NCBI GenBank assembly: GCA_032717465.1
Contig: CM064732.1
Span: 34,098,455-34,162,454 of the forward strand
Origin: Coenobita brevimanus
Lineage: Eukaryota; Arthropoda; Malacostraca; Decapoda; Coenobitidae
Reading direction: 5' to 3'
Length of the DNA: 64,000 nucleotides
The position numbers and the translations under genes are program-made. Shown in pieces: positions 50,285-61,166 of the stretch (position 1 is its first letter; each line of letters starts with the position of its first letter). The notes beneath the pieces were generated by a model. The model saw only the letters and a list, made by a program, of their open reading frames with translations, did not search any database and was not told the origin of the DNA.

Positions 50285-50702
50285 CAGTAAACCCTCAATA
50301 TAACGAACTCTTTTATAGCGAACTTCAGATAAAATGACCCACCATTTCCAGAGCGAACTTTCGCTGGATATAGCCACCTTTGGTCGCTATATCCACCGGG
50401 AGTTCACTCCCTGGCATGGTAAGTGTACTATAACAGTACTACATTACATTATAGGCATTGAATTTATATGTACATGTCCATACAGGACGGTATTTACTGT
50501 ACATGTATAACTACATAAACCACTGAATTTTCCATGTGAAATGTCATAGAGGAAGTTGTGGTTGTGCATGTAAGACTGATCGACTCCACGAATATAGCGA
50601 CCTTGGGTCGGTAATTCCTTGGTTCATAACGACCATCAGATATGGTGAACTTTCGGATATAACGACCCACCCCTCCCCCCAGTTAGTTCATTATATCGAG
50701 GA
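50285..50702. mobile_element. pogo/Tigger-like MITE
   Basis: The left end CAGTAAACCCTC starts an inverted repeat ACCCTCAATATAACGAACT (50291-50309). Its complement lies at AGTTCATTATATCGAGG (50685-50701). The arms continue as a longer imperfect inverted repeat, with TATAGCGAAC/GGTCGTTATATCC-type strings on both sides. CAGT ends and ACCTCGATATAACG-style repeats recall pogo/Tigger relatives in the Tc1/mariner group. The outermost few bases on the right are lost in TA/GTAT repeats. No transposase. Confidence 0.75.
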
Positions 50703-51859
50703 TATATATATGTATGTATGTATGTATACAGGTTCAGCACCAATTTTCCGGGACCGTCGTTTCCAGAGCCTAACTGTTTTGCCAGACAGAGTAAGGTCAA
50801 ATTTGCCACATATAGTAAATGAACAGGGACCAATGGAGGTCATTTATAATAACTGAACAGTATGCCACTGACCCTCTGTCCATCAATGTACTCACAGTCA
50901 TGTTTAAATTTATGTTCTTTAACCTTTAAATGACGGGCTACTTTCCAATTTTACATCCGTGGATGATGGATTATTTTGGAAAAAATAAAGTGTTTTGAGA
51001 TAAGGCAAAACATGCATAAATGGATCAGAATAGCTGAAAAAACAAAGAATTTGATGTTACTCTTTTCATACTGCGCATGAGCTGGGTGGTGGTGAGAGGT
51101 GAGTTAGAGGGGTGGTGGAGCATCAAGGTCACTCTCAGTTGCACGCGACTGAGAGCAGGCAGGCAGAGAGTCTTGTTCTCTGCTCTTATTTGTAACAGCA
51201 GCCTAAAATATTTATTTATACATTATGTACATTGTTCTGTGTCTTCGTAGTGCACTTTGAACACTACACACTATAATATAATGTAATTCTTTTTTTATTC
51301 TACATCTCTTCAGTTATAATTTTCCATATGTAAACATTATGTACAACTGTATATTACAACTGTTCACATTAATATGTCTTTAGTGTGTGGTATTTTATAA
51401 AATAATTGATACAGAGATCCACACTACAGTCAAGGAACCACGTAGTCACACATCTTGTGTTTACTTGGGGGTCTCACTGAATTCTTGCACACAACACCCC
51501 CCCTCTGTTGTTTATGGCCACTTGCATTAACTGGAAGTTACTCAAGGTGGTGTTGTGAGATATAGTCATATCCTAACAGGCACTGTTGCCATATCTTCCA
51601 TTTGTTTCATATAATAAGCCCACAAAATAGAAATGCATTCCGGAACGTTAACTGCCCTTTCCTTAGCGGATGATCGGAAATGTTGACCGCCTTTTAGGGG
51701 TTATGGATCAACTGAGCCTGGTCTGTTATGATGCTACATGACAAGTCCACTTCATCACTCAAATGCTGTCGAAATCATTCCATCATCACCTGGTACTCTT
51801 ACCATCTTTCATAATTTTTACCAGCTGTGATAGGGAAGCTGATATTGTTCTCAATTTGA
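50703..51859. other. unassigned non-coding DNA
   Basis: A GTAT microsatellite (50706-50728) and otherwise nothing recognised. CAGGTTCAGCACCAATTTTC near 50729 could be another transposon end but has no partner in view. Confidence 0.5.
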
Positions 51860-52530
51860 CTGTGTGTGTGTCTGTGTCTCTTTTAGCATGATAGATTCGC
51901 AACCACTCAAGATAGCATCAAAAAATTTTGCAGACTTGTAGTGGGGAAAAAAATCGATCAAGAGTTCGAAATTGGTGAATGTAGGTTAAGGTCTGTGTGA
52001 CTGTTACCACAACTACTTTGCAGACGCTCAAGATATCATTACAGAATTTTACATGTGATTTTTGGCACCCCTTTTTAACGTGGCGGCATCTGGACTGACT
52101 CTGTCAGATACGATTATGTGAAGCTACAGAACGTGGTGAATGAATTTGGCATATCCGATAGAGCCAAGATCCTGGGAGCTTGAATGATGAGTGAATGGAA
52201 GCGTGGCCTATTGGATTGGGCAAATTTGGGCTGTCTGGACATTGCTACTCCTCACCTTGCCCTTGGGTGGGAAAGGAGGTCCGGATGATGATGATGATGA
52301 TGATGATGTGTAGCAAGGATGAAAATCTCTTATGTGTATTGTTTTCAATTTTTCTGTCTGTCTGTCTGTGTGTTTGTGTGTCTGTTGGCACGATAACTTC
52401 GCAGCCGCTCAAGATATCACCATAAAATTTTACAATTGTCTAGTAAGGATTAAAATCTCCTACGAGCTCGAAACTGGTGAAAATGGGTCAAGGTCTGTGT
52501 GTCTGTTACCATGATACAGTTTCCATATAA
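51860..52530 (+). repeat. tandem array of about 140-bp units, interrupted
   Basis: Units share a GTGTGTCTGTTACCA-like start, GCAGCCGCTCAAGATATCA, an AAAATTTTACA-like block, GAGTTCGAAATTGGTGAA and AAGGTCTGTGTG. They lie at about 51862-51997, 51998-52057 (continued after 52307), about 52346-52497, and a partial unit from 52498. A SINE-like insertion splits the second unit. Confidence 0.8.
52058..52306 (+). mobile_element. SINE-like repeat (SINE-B copy 1) with (GAT)n tail
   Basis: The element body matches 61.49-61.67 kb, including TATGTGAAGCTA, GGGCAAATTTGGG and CCTAGGGTGGGAAAGGAGG-like strings. It ends TCCGGATGATG in a (GAT)n tail. ATGTG duplicates flank it (52053-52057 and 52307-52311), and the host tandem unit is continuous across it. 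No pol III boxes were identified, so SINE is a working label for a short retroelement. Confidence 0.75.
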
Positions 52531-53825
52531 TTTCATTTTCCCCCCTTTTCTTCTTTATATCATAAACAGTTGACAAACCAAAGCAATATGTGTCACACAT
52601 CTTCGACACAGGAATACCTTGGACCAGTTTTTTTTCAGCAGTTCTCCCTTATCCTGCTTTGTTTTTGTTTTGCTCATAATAAAAATGTCTTACTGCATTA
52701 AATTCCTCCAAATAGCTGTGGATACACCTTTGTGACGAGACAGCTGAGTGAAAATATATGTGAAGATACGGGCAACTGGTGCAGTAGACCACTGGATAGC
52801 AACGTATCTGTTAACATGGTACGAGTAACAGCGTGCTTCATGATGACTGGCTTACACACACAAACAACCCTGAAACATTATAACTCATTATGCACTTCAG
52901 GCCGGAGACGTTGATGAGATGCTGTTTGAGGAGCTGAAGTTCTTGGATGCCCTTTACTCTAACTTCTCTTTGGAAAAGGCTATCCAAGGCCGGCTCCCCA
53001 TCCAGGGCCCCCAGTTTACCGTTGCCATATTTCCCCAGACAGCTGTTTAGATTTCCCTAGATTTGGTAAAAATTCCCCAAATAATTTTTACCAGATTTTT
53101 CATTGCATAATGCTAGAATCAGTTAATGAAAATGCAGTTCCATTAAAAATCTGTGTACTTCAAAAACTGAGGCACTAGAACATATTTCATTGAAAAAAAT
53201 CAATGACCTACGTGAAGCTGGAGCTGTAGCTACTGTAGCCTTGAAGTGTACAGTATATTATACACAGACAAGTCATTATTCACTCTTTTCACTATTTTGC
53301 ATCATCATCACTCATGACTGCAATATAAATGAGACATTAGCATTACATTATTATTTAGATCGTAGAATATAATGAAAAAATGAAAATATGCTAAGCTCAC
53401 TTACCACGTGACCCACACACAAGTTATACAACACTGACGATGAGGTTGAGCTTCTCAGCTGAGGGCACTCAGTGCAAGGGGGCCGATGAGCAAACCATCA
53501 TTGACAACAGATCCATAGTGACTCCCACATTTTCGATGGGTGAGATTTCAAATCATGGAGTGGGGTTCTGTCAGCCAGTGAGTACCTTCTACGTGGGTGC
53601 TGGATGGTTGACTGGTCTGGCAAGATAACTGAAAAGTTAATGTTTGAGTGTTGTATTTTATACTGGTGACGGTATGGTTTAAGCACACATAGACATATTC
53701 CCTAAATAATCCCAGGTGTAAAAAAAAAATCCCTAAAATTCCCAATTTTTTCCGAAATCCCCAGATTATTCCCCAAGTTCCTCAAAAGTTCCAAATCCAG
53801 GGATAATTTCCTAAAAGTGGGAGTG
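52531..53825. other. unassigned non-coding DNA
   Basis: Short frames such as 53440-53628 show no recognised motif. Nothing else was identified. Confidence 0.5.
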
Positions 53826-54245
53826 CTGTCCCCATGCTCAATATCCTAGTGACCGCCCTGGACTCTGGATTAACAACTGCAGTCTACATATAATCGTCCA
53901 GTAAAGGACTATATCTCAACACCAAAAGTGAATGCCCTCAGCGATATTTACGTCCCATCATTTGTGTCTACGTCCATCTTGCCCTCACCCACTTTTCTTC
54001 ATGGAGTAGTGTTCTTTCACAGTTGGAAAGACTTATGCAGGTTCGTGTCAATATCGGATGCCGGAATACCGACGTAGGAGACATGGTGAAGAACACAAGA
54101 AACAAATGGTACTCTAGGTACACTGTCCCTTCTCTCAAGGCGAAAAAATTAATTTGTACTACCTAAATTACACGACTACAGAATATACTATTGACGAGAG
54201 AGTAACGAAAAATATCATTCATAACAAGAAGCGGTGCCAAGGTAC
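53826..54245 (+). pseudogene. Penelope-like RT C-terminus and linker
   Basis: Visible blocks are LNILVTALDSGLTTAVYI near 53840, SECPQRYLRPIICVYVHLAL-like sequence near 53930-53990, QLERLMQVRVNIGCRN near 54020-54060, and the linker KINLYYLNYTTTEYTIDERV with IIHNKK (54150-54235). The INLYY...DERV...II pattern is the family's RT-nuclease linker. Frames shift more than once. Confidence 0.78.
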
Positions 54246-54250
54246 AGCAA

Positions 54251-54750
54251 ACCCGTCCCTGGCAGTCATTTTAGAGCTGACATATAAACACAACAGGATA
54301 TCTAGTCAAAGATGTCACATATCAAATTTGGAATAAATCAGGTGAAAATTGACAATTTCATGCCCATTTGAAATTTTAGGCCCGACCCACCTGACACTGA
54401 CCCTCCTACCGCTGACTCGGGGGTGACCCCCTGATGTAATGAGGCATGTTATAGGATGCAGATTTGGAAGATGCACCTTTATGTTTTGGTTTCATGTCAA
54501 TATGACGAATTTAAAGGGAGTTATGGGGAAAAAAAGATTTTTGCCCATCCCCCCCCTTTTTTTTTTTTTTACATTTTGAGGGCCTACAGCCTGGGCCTTA
54601 GCCCAGTTTGGCCCAAAATTTAATCTGGTGATCATGTCATATCCCACCATCCGCGTATTTTTAGTTAAAACCGCACCAGCAGTTTTCGCGTAAAGTTGTT
54701 AACAGACAGACAGACACAGAGTGAAAACAGTATCCGGGCTTGCTTCAAAT
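54251..54750 (+). mobile_element. TIR-type MITE (MITE-C copy 1) inside the Penelope-like element
   Basis: It starts ACCCGTCCCT and matches, in opposite orientation, the element at 61873-62392. Shared landmarks include GATATCTAGTCAAAGATGT, ATGAGGCATGTTATAGGATG and GGCCTACAGCCTGGGCCTT. The right terminal repeat is degraded past AACAGACAGACAGACA. Confidence 0.8.
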
Positions 54751-54769
54751 GCTAAGATCCTAACAGAAG

Positions 54770-55335
54770 AATCACACTAATAACATGCCACAAAACCTGC
54801 AAAACCTCCCATGTACTACTCACGAACCATCCTGCCGTGAAAAGTACGTCCATGCAAGAAAACCACATCGTCTACCGACTTCCTTGCATAAATGAGGACT
54901 CTGGGCCTCTTACCTATATAGGAATGACGGGGACTAAATTTTCAAAGCGTATCGTGTCACCTGCAGAATGGATCTATATAAAAAAATCACTACAAAAGTA
55001 ATCATAACATCTTCCTCACCCATCAGCATCTAGATAAAGGCACTTCAGTAACTGACTGCAAAAAAGACCCATGTAGACTTATGATTCTATTACACGCTCT
55101 TGGCCGACCAATCGTATGTTAACACGTTTTTCATCTTCAATATACAGAGGTCTCGCTCCTTCCGCCATCAGATGTTCCCAGAAAGGAACGAAACGTTACC
55201 AAGTACACCAACATTTGGACAGCTACTCGGAAGTCTACAGTAAATAAAAATCATCGTAGTTTAGCCCTACACATCGAAAGCACTAAGCAGAAATTAAATA
55301 TTGCAGAAACAGCAGTTGCATTAAACCCAGTTTGC
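54770..55335 (+). pseudogene. Penelope-like GIY-YIG endonuclease
   Basis: After the insertion the linker resumes with KTCKTSHVLL. The nuclease follows: ENHIVYRLPC (GIY side), LTYIGMTGTKFSKRIVSHL with the YIG motif (about 54915-54929), and the downstream HYKSNHNIF, DKGTSVTDC and ILLHALGRP segments. The catalytic Arg and His after YIG are present. The domain would nick target DNA for priming. Stops near 54968 and 55118 make it a pseudogene. Confidence 0.82.
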
Positions 55336-55359
55336 TTACGAGAAAATATACTTGGCTAT

Positions 55360-55420
55360 ACAAATCTACCTATATATCTATCTATTTATATCTATATCTA
55401 TCTATCTACCAATCTGTCTG

Positions 55421-55512
<92 letters not shown>
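55360..55512. repeat. compound (CTAT)n(TA)n microsatellite
   Basis: CTAT/CTGT repeats run into a TA array, directly downstream of the Penelope-like remnant. Confidence 0.96.
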
Positions 55513-55514
<2 letters not shown>

Positions 55515-55806
55515 GAGAGAGATGTAGACATACTTTTTCACAGGAATAAGGTCCCGCTAGTCATCCTTTTTAGCTCCTTCCTCGTTTTGTCATTTTCCTA
55601 CGAAATGAATTGCAGATAAATCCTATACGATATTCTATAATCATTGCCGAAATGTTTTTATGTCTGTGAATAAATAAGCATTGGATAAAATAAGTGAATG
55701 ATACAATATGGTAATTCCCTTTTTTAATGATTTTGTCGTTCATTACGAAGATCAAACAACAAATTGTTGTGAAAAAATTACAGCAAATTATATGGTTGAA
55801 CTCAAC
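55513..55806. other. unassigned A/T-rich DNA
   Basis: Nothing recognised before the poly(T) that marks the next LINE tail. Confidence 0.5.
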
Positions 55807-55912
55807 TTTTTTTTTTTTTTAATGCGAGGAAGAAGGAACCAAAGGCCATGAGCCCGCAGTAACAGTTCACTCCAAGAGAAAAACAAAATACTCGTACAAT
55901 ATAGAGCCAAAT

Positions 55913-57472
55913 TCAAAATCCGATCATTTTGAGATGCCTGGACACACTGCGTTTGAAAGACTGGAGATCATAGGCAGCAGGAAACACAGACAGAGGGAGA
56001 CAGTTCCAGAGCTGACCTGTTGCATAAATGAAAGACTGGGAGTAACGGTTAACTCTTGCATTAGAGAGTTGGACAGAAAAAGGATGAGAGTTTGCTGCCA
56101 GACGGGTGCTACGCGCCCGTCGTAGAGGTGGAGGAATGCAAGCAGACAGTTCAGAGGAGCAGCGACCATTAAAGTAGCGATAGAAAAGAGATAAAGATGC
56201 AACAGTGCGGCGAAGAGACAGAGGTTGAAGGGAGTCAGTAAGAGGAGGAGAGTTAATGAGACGAAAAGCCTTTGACTCCACCCTATTGAGAAGAGCTGTA
56301 TGTGGGGAGCCTCCCCACACATGAGAGTTGAACTCCACACAGGGGCGGATAAAACCCCTGTTTAGAGTCAACAATTGCGCAGGGGTAAAGAAAGAGCGGA
56401 GTCGGCTTAGCACACCCAATCTCTTGGAAGCAGATTTTACAAGAGATGTAATATGATCTTTCCAAGATAAGTCCCGAGTAAATGAAACCCCAAGCATGTT
56501 CAAGGATGATGCAGGATTAAGCTGAATATTATTAAACATTAGTGGGTATACCTGTGGAAGATTTTGTCGGGTTGATAGGTGTAAGAACTGAGTCTTAGAT
56601 GCATTGAAGACAACCATATTATTTTTACCCCAGTCAGAGATACGAGTCAAGTCAGACATTAGGTGTGCCATAGCCTCATCCCTTGTTTGTTGAAGTAACT
56701 GTTGAGATGGGCGTTGCGGGAACCGAATGGAAAGGTGAAGGGTGGAGTCATCAGCGTATGAGTGGATAGGGTTAGATGTACAGCTTAGAAGATCATTGAT
56801 GAATAAAAGGAAGAGAGTTGGTGACAGGACAGAGCCCTGAGGAACACCACTGTTGATAGATCTAGGAGAAGAACGATGGCCGTCTACAACAGTGGCTATA
56901 GAACGACCAGAAAGGAAGCTAGCGATGAAGGCACAGATAGAAGGATAGAAACCGTAAGAGGGCAGTTTGGAAATTAAAGATTTATGCCAGACTCGATCGA
57001 AAGCCTTTGAGATGTCAAGTGCAATGGCAAAGCTTTCGCCAAAGTCCCGAAAGGAGGATGACCAGGAGTCTGAAAGGTAGGTGAGAAGATCGCCAGTGGA
57101 GCGTCCCTGACGGAACCCATACTGACGATCGGAAAGAAGGTTGTGATAGGAAAGATGCCTTAAAATTTTTCTATTAAGAATTGACTCGAAAACTTTTGAA
57201 ATACAGGATGTTAAAGCAATTGGACGATAGTTGGAGGGTTGGGAGTGGTCACCCTTCTTTGGGACTGGCTGAATGAGAGCAAACTTCCAGCAAGAAGGAA
57301 AGGTACAAGTTGACAGACAAAGACGAAAGAGTTTGCCTAGGCAGGGTGTAAGCACAGAAGCACAGTTCTTGAGAACAACAGGAGGGACCCCATCAGGCCC
57401 ATATGCCTTGTTAGTACTGAGGCCAGTGATGGCAGAAAATACATCAACTGAAGAAATTTTAATGTCAGCCAT
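55913..57472 (-). CDS. JOC-1 copy 2 reverse transcriptase, 519 codons
   Basis: A long intact frame with the complete RT: NKAYGPDGVPPVVLKN, VPKKGDHSQPSNYRPIALTS, YGFRQGRSTGDLL, motif A in ALDISKAFDRVWH, motif B in SGVPQGSVLSPTLFLLFIND, motif C YADD (56747-56758), LGVSFTRDLSWKDH, and the C-terminal RPCVEFNSHVWGGSP and TGQLWNCLP blocks. All catalytic Asp residues are present. The frame is open upstream of the chosen ATG, so the ATG is probably internal to the natural ORF. The RT looks enzymatically plausible although the whole element is broken. Confidence 0.92.
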   Translation of the reverse strand: MADIKISSVDVFSAITGLSTNKAYGPDGVPPVVLKNCASVLTPCLGKLFRLCLSTCTFPSCWKFALIQPVPKKGDHSQPSNYRPIALTSCISKVFESILNRKILRHLSYHNLLSDRQYGFRQGRSTGDLLTYLSDSWSSSFRDFGESFAIALDISKAFDRVWHKSLISKLPSYGFYPSICAFIASFLSGRSIATVVDGHRSSPRSINSGVPQGSVLSPTLFLLFINDLLSCTSNPIHSYADDSTLHLSIRFPQRPSQQLLQQTRDEAMAHLMSDLTRISDWGKNNMVVFNASKTQFLHLSTRQNLPQVYPLMFNNIQLNPASSLNMLGVSFTRDLSWKDHITSLVKSASKRLGVLSRLRSFFTPAQLLTLNRGFIRPCVEFNSHVWGGSPHTALLNRVESKAFRLINSPPLTDSLQPLSLRRTVASLSLFYRYFNGRCSSELSACIPPPLRRARSTRLAANSHPFSVQLSNARVNRYSQSFIYATGQLWNCLPLSVFPAAYDLQSFKRSVSRHLKMIGF

Positions 57473-57582
57473 GAGGAAGTCAGAGGGGGGAAGTGATGGA
57501 GGAACAGCACCGGAATCGTCTAAGGTAGAATTGGAGGAGAAAGTCTGTGCAAAGAGATCTGCTTTATCAGTAGAAGAAATAG

Positions 57583-58692
57583 CTACAGAACCATCAGAGT
57601 AGAAAAGAGGAGGGAAGGATGATGAGGTAAAGTTGTTAGAAAGATTTTTGGCAAGATGCCAGAAGGAGCGGGAAGAATTCGAGTTGGAGAGTTGAGAGCA
57701 TTTAGTATGGATGAAATTATTTTTAGTAGAGCGAAGAACAGACTTAGCACGATTCCGGGCAGAAACGTAAAGATGATGTGATTCAGGGGTGGGTTGGCTC
57801 CGGTACCTTTTGTAGGCCTCTCCTTGCTGCGGACAGCATTAGAACAAGCGTGATTAAACCAAGGCTTTCTTGCGTTAGTCAAAGGATATGAGAAAGGAAT
57901 GTATGCTTCCATGCCCAAGAGAATAACCTCCGTAATGCACAAGGCACACTCAGATGGCTCACGGCCATGGAAGCAATAATCATTCCAGGGAAAATCAAAG
58001 AAGTACTGCCTGAGGGCCTCCCAGTCTGCGGCTCCAAAATGCCACAGACGACGTTTCCCTGGAGGGTCCACAGGCCATACCAGAGTGATAGGACAGGTTA
58101 AGGTAATAAGGTTGTGATCGGAGGAGCCCAACGGAGAGAAAAGATTAACAAAGTAAGCAGAAGGATTAGTTGTGAAGAAGAGGTCAAGTATGTTGGAGCT
58201 TTCTCCAAGGCGGTCAGGGATATGGGTAGGGTGCTGTACAAGCTGCTCTAGGTCATTAAGGATAGAAAAGATGTAGGCTTGTTCACCAAGTGGATCCGTG
58301 AAAGGAGAGGAGAGCCAAAGGTGGTGGTGAACATTGAAATCACCAAGAATGGAGATTTCAGAGAAAGGAGAAATGGATAGAATGTGTTCCATCGTAGAAG
58401 TAAGATAGTCGAAGAATTTTTGATAGTCATTAGAATTATGGGATAAGTAAACAGCACAGATATATTTAGTCAGAGAATGACAGGAAAGCCGAAGCCAGAG
58501 TGTGGAGAATTCAGAAGAATCAAGTTCAGGAACACGAGAGCAAGATAAGTCGTTGCGTATATACTCGTATACACAACAGCCACCTTTGGCTTTGAAATGA
58601 GTATAGAGAAAGTAACTTACTTCGAAAGACTGTGTAGTTGATTTCATTTGGATGAATCCTGAGTCAAAAGAGTGCGAGTGGTTGGATTTCAC
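57583..58692 (-). pseudogene. JOC-1 copy 2 endonuclease
   Basis: A 369-codon frame with endonuclease/exonuclease/phosphatase motifs: STLWLRLS near residue 64, AVYLSHN near 80, [13 protein letters not shown] near 114 with Asp/Asn, NILDLFFT near 165 and [14 protein letters not shown] near 188 with the catalytic Asp-His. The amino-terminal Asn and Glu motifs are absent. Near residue 300 the reading leaves the true frame, and the correct downstream residues continue in the RT frame. A 15-residue duplication lies at the N-terminus. Confidence 0.88.
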
Positions 58693-58729
58693 TTGGACGA
58701 ATCCTGCGCTGAAAGAGTGTGAGCGGTTG
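58640..58729 (-). repeat. 45-bp tandem duplication at the EN start
   Basis: Units 58640-58684 and 58685-58729 have the same length and differ at several bases. Both keep the reading frame and encode KSNxSHSF-type residues. A third partial unit begins GATTT at 58730. Confidence 0.88.
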
Positions 58730-58779
58730 GATTTTTCACCGGGCCCCAGTGTATGGAAGGGTTAATGCTAGCATGCCAC

Positions 58780-59709
58780 TAGGATAACTTCAGGATCCAA
58801 CAATATGCCTAATTCATGTTGATGATCTCTTATCTGCAACCCCAAAGCCCACAAATTCACAAAGTTTAATATCTGTAACTCAACCCAGTACAGCAATTTC
58901 CAAAAATCAAGACTTATCTAAAATCACTGAATGGGGACAAACTAACACTGTCTCATTTAACGCTAAAAAAACGAATATATACAATTTACTAATTGACAGA
59001 TACTGCCTGATTCCTATAATACCTTCAGTGCCACTAATAATCTATCTCTAAAAGTACTGAAACTTTCTGTGTTTTACATAACAAAGCCCTCAGTTAAACA
59101 TGTTAGATCACATGATAAATCCGCCTCAGAGAAACTTGGATCATTGTACAGAATCTGTAACTTCTATACTGATGAGCAGTTACCCATAATTTGCTAGAGT
59201 CATGCGCACTCTCATCTGTAATATTGCTCACCCTTGTGGAATGGATGTGGAGAGGTTGCACTAAAACTGGACAAAATTCAAAGCAAAGCTGTCAGAATTA
59301 TTGGTAACCTTACTATTACAAAACAAACTCCCCCAAAAGTAAGAAGGAATGTTGCCTCCCATGAAATATTTTATACAAACTTTTATGGCAAATGCTCAAA
59401 GTTGCATATTGTGCCACTTCCCCACGCCTTACCCTACACAGGCATCTGGCAGCGCTCATGACTGGACTGATGTGCTACCATATTGCATAACTTTTGCCTA
59501 TCAGAATTATATTATTTCCCGAACTGCCTCTCTTTGGAACTCGCTTCCCCAGAATGGTTTCCCCCCCAAACTTCAACCTACAGTTACTCAAGTCCAACTG
59601 TTAATGATTTTTTTATGAATGGTGAAACCTTGTAATCTGGCGTCTGATTTTTTTTTTAAATTAATTTCTTTTTCCTTCCTTTGTTCTGTTATTGTAAAAA
59701 AAAAAAAAA
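58780..59709 (+). mobile_element. Jockey-type LINE, second family (JOC-2 copy 1)
   Basis: A plus-strand remnant starting near the RT catalytic region and ending in poly(A) (59696-59709), preceded by TTGTTCTGTTATTG. Blocks seen in broken frames include KITEWGQTNTVSFNAKKT, DKIQSKAVRIIGN (59234-59461) and RTASLWNSLPQNGFPPK (59349-59618). The 3' end and protein match the inverted copy at 62.7-63.66 kb. The family differs from JOC-1. Confidence 0.82.
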
Positions 59710-59778
59710 TCTGTAGCGAATGATTCATACATTTTAACATTATTTAGCCAGTTATCACCATCAGTTATTCATTTCAGA

Positions 59779-61166
59779 TTTTTTTAATGCAAGAAAGAAC
59801 GAACCAAAGACCGAAGCCAGCAAACCGTTCCCTCCAAGAAAAAACGAAAACAATACAAAAGAGAGCCAAGATCAATATCCATTCATTTCGAGATACCTGG
59901 ACACACTGTGTTTGAAAAACTGGAGATCATAGGAAGTAGGAAATACAGCCAGAGGAAGACAGTTCCAGAGTCGCCCTGTTGCATAAATGAAGGACTGGGA
60001 GTAATGGTTAACTCTTGCATTAGAGAGAAGGACAGAAGAGGGATGAGAATTTGTTGCTAAATGGGTGCTATGCACCCATCGTAGAGGTGGAGAGATGCAA
60101 GCAGACAGTTCAGAAGAGCAGTGACCATGGAAGTAATGACAGAAACGAGATAAAGATGCAAAGTGCGGCGAAGAGACAGAGGTTGAAGGGACCCAGTAAG
60201 AGGAGGAGAGTTGATGTGACGAAAAGCCTTTGACTCCACCCTGTTGAGAAGAACTGTAGGAGCCTCCCCACACATGAGAGTTCTACTCTAAACAGGGGAG
60301 AATAAAACCTGTGTATAAAGTCAACAACTGTGCAGGGGTAAAGAAGGTACGGAGTCAGCTTAGCACACCCAATCTCTTGGAAGCAGATTTTACAAGAGAT
60401 GCAATATGATCTTTCCAAAATAAGTTCCAAGCGAATGAAACCCCACCATGTTCAAGGATGATGCAGGATTAAGCTGAATATTATTAAATATTAGTGGGTA
60501 CTCCTGTGGAAGATTGTGTTGGGTTGACAGGTGTAAAACTGAGTTTTTGATGCATTAAAAAGAACAAGATTATTTATACCCCAGTCAGAGATACGAGCCA
60601 AGTCAGACAGGTGTGCCATAGACTCATCCCTTGTTTGTTGAAGTAACTGCTGAGATGGACGTTGCGGGAACCGAATGGAAAGGTGATGAGTGGAATCATG
60701 AGTGGATAGGGTTAGATGTACAGCTTAGGTGCTTTAAAATTTTTCTGTTAAGAATTGACTCAGAAACTTTTGAGACACAGGATGTTAAAGAAATTGGACA
60801 ATAGGGGGTTGGGAATGGTCACCCTTCTTTGGGACTGGCTGAATGAAAACAAATTTCCAGCAAGAAGGAAAGGTGCAAGTTGACAGACAAAGGCGATAGA
60901 GTTTACCTAGGCAGGGTGTAAGGAATGAAGCACAGTTCTTGAGGACAACAGGAGGGACTCCATCAGGCCCATATGCCTTGTTAGTATTGAGGCCAGTGAT
61001 GGCAGAAAATACATCAGTTGAAGAAAATTTGTCAGCCATGAGGAAGTCTGAGGGGGGAAGTGATGGAGGAACAGCACCGGAATCGTCTAAGGTGGAATTG
61101 GAGGAGAAAGTCTGAGCAAAGAGATCTGCGTTTTCAGTTGAAGAAATAGATACAGAGCCATCAGAA
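59779..61166 (-). mobile_element. JOC-1 copy 3, internally deleted
   Basis: The minus strand matches JOC-1 copy 2 from the 3' end (short A-tail at 59779-59785) to just upstream of NKAYGPDGVPP. Relative to copy 2 it lacks about 375 bp (between 56783 and 57157 of copy 2), which removes the segment with motif A and motif B. The breakpoint is near 60728. Further indels abound. Confidence 0.88.
59872..61039 (-). pseudogene. JOC-1 copy 3 RT remnants
   Basis: The 84-codon frame at 60785-61039 holds NKAYGPDGVPPVVLKN and QPVPKKGDHSQPP. The frames at 59872-60430 hold RVESKAFRHINSPPLTGSLQ, VNHYSQSFIYATGRLWNCLP and the final block. The deleted catalytic middle makes this copy incapable of RT activity. 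Confidence 0.86.

Larger units (their letters stand above)
53826..55335 (+). mobile_element. Penelope-like element, truncated and split by a MITE
   Basis: The plus strand carries the C-terminal part of a Penelope-like RT and its GIY-YIG endonuclease, in broken frames. A 500-bp TIR element sits between the two. The 5' two thirds of the RT are missing. Penelope-like elements are the retroelement class that pairs an RT with a GIY-YIG nuclease, so the combination is diagnostic. Confidence 0.82.
55807..58735 (-). mobile_element. Jockey-type LINE (JOC-1 copy 2), EN plus RT
   Basis: The best-preserved JOC-1 copy. It reads on the minus strand from about 58735 to a poly(A) tail (T-run at 55807-55821). 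The 3' end GGTTCCTTCTTCCTCGCATT matches copy 1. An endonuclease frame is followed by an RT frame, split by a frameshift near 57785. The first part of the endonuclease and any gag-like ORF1 are missing, so it is 5' truncated. Confidence 0.92.
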
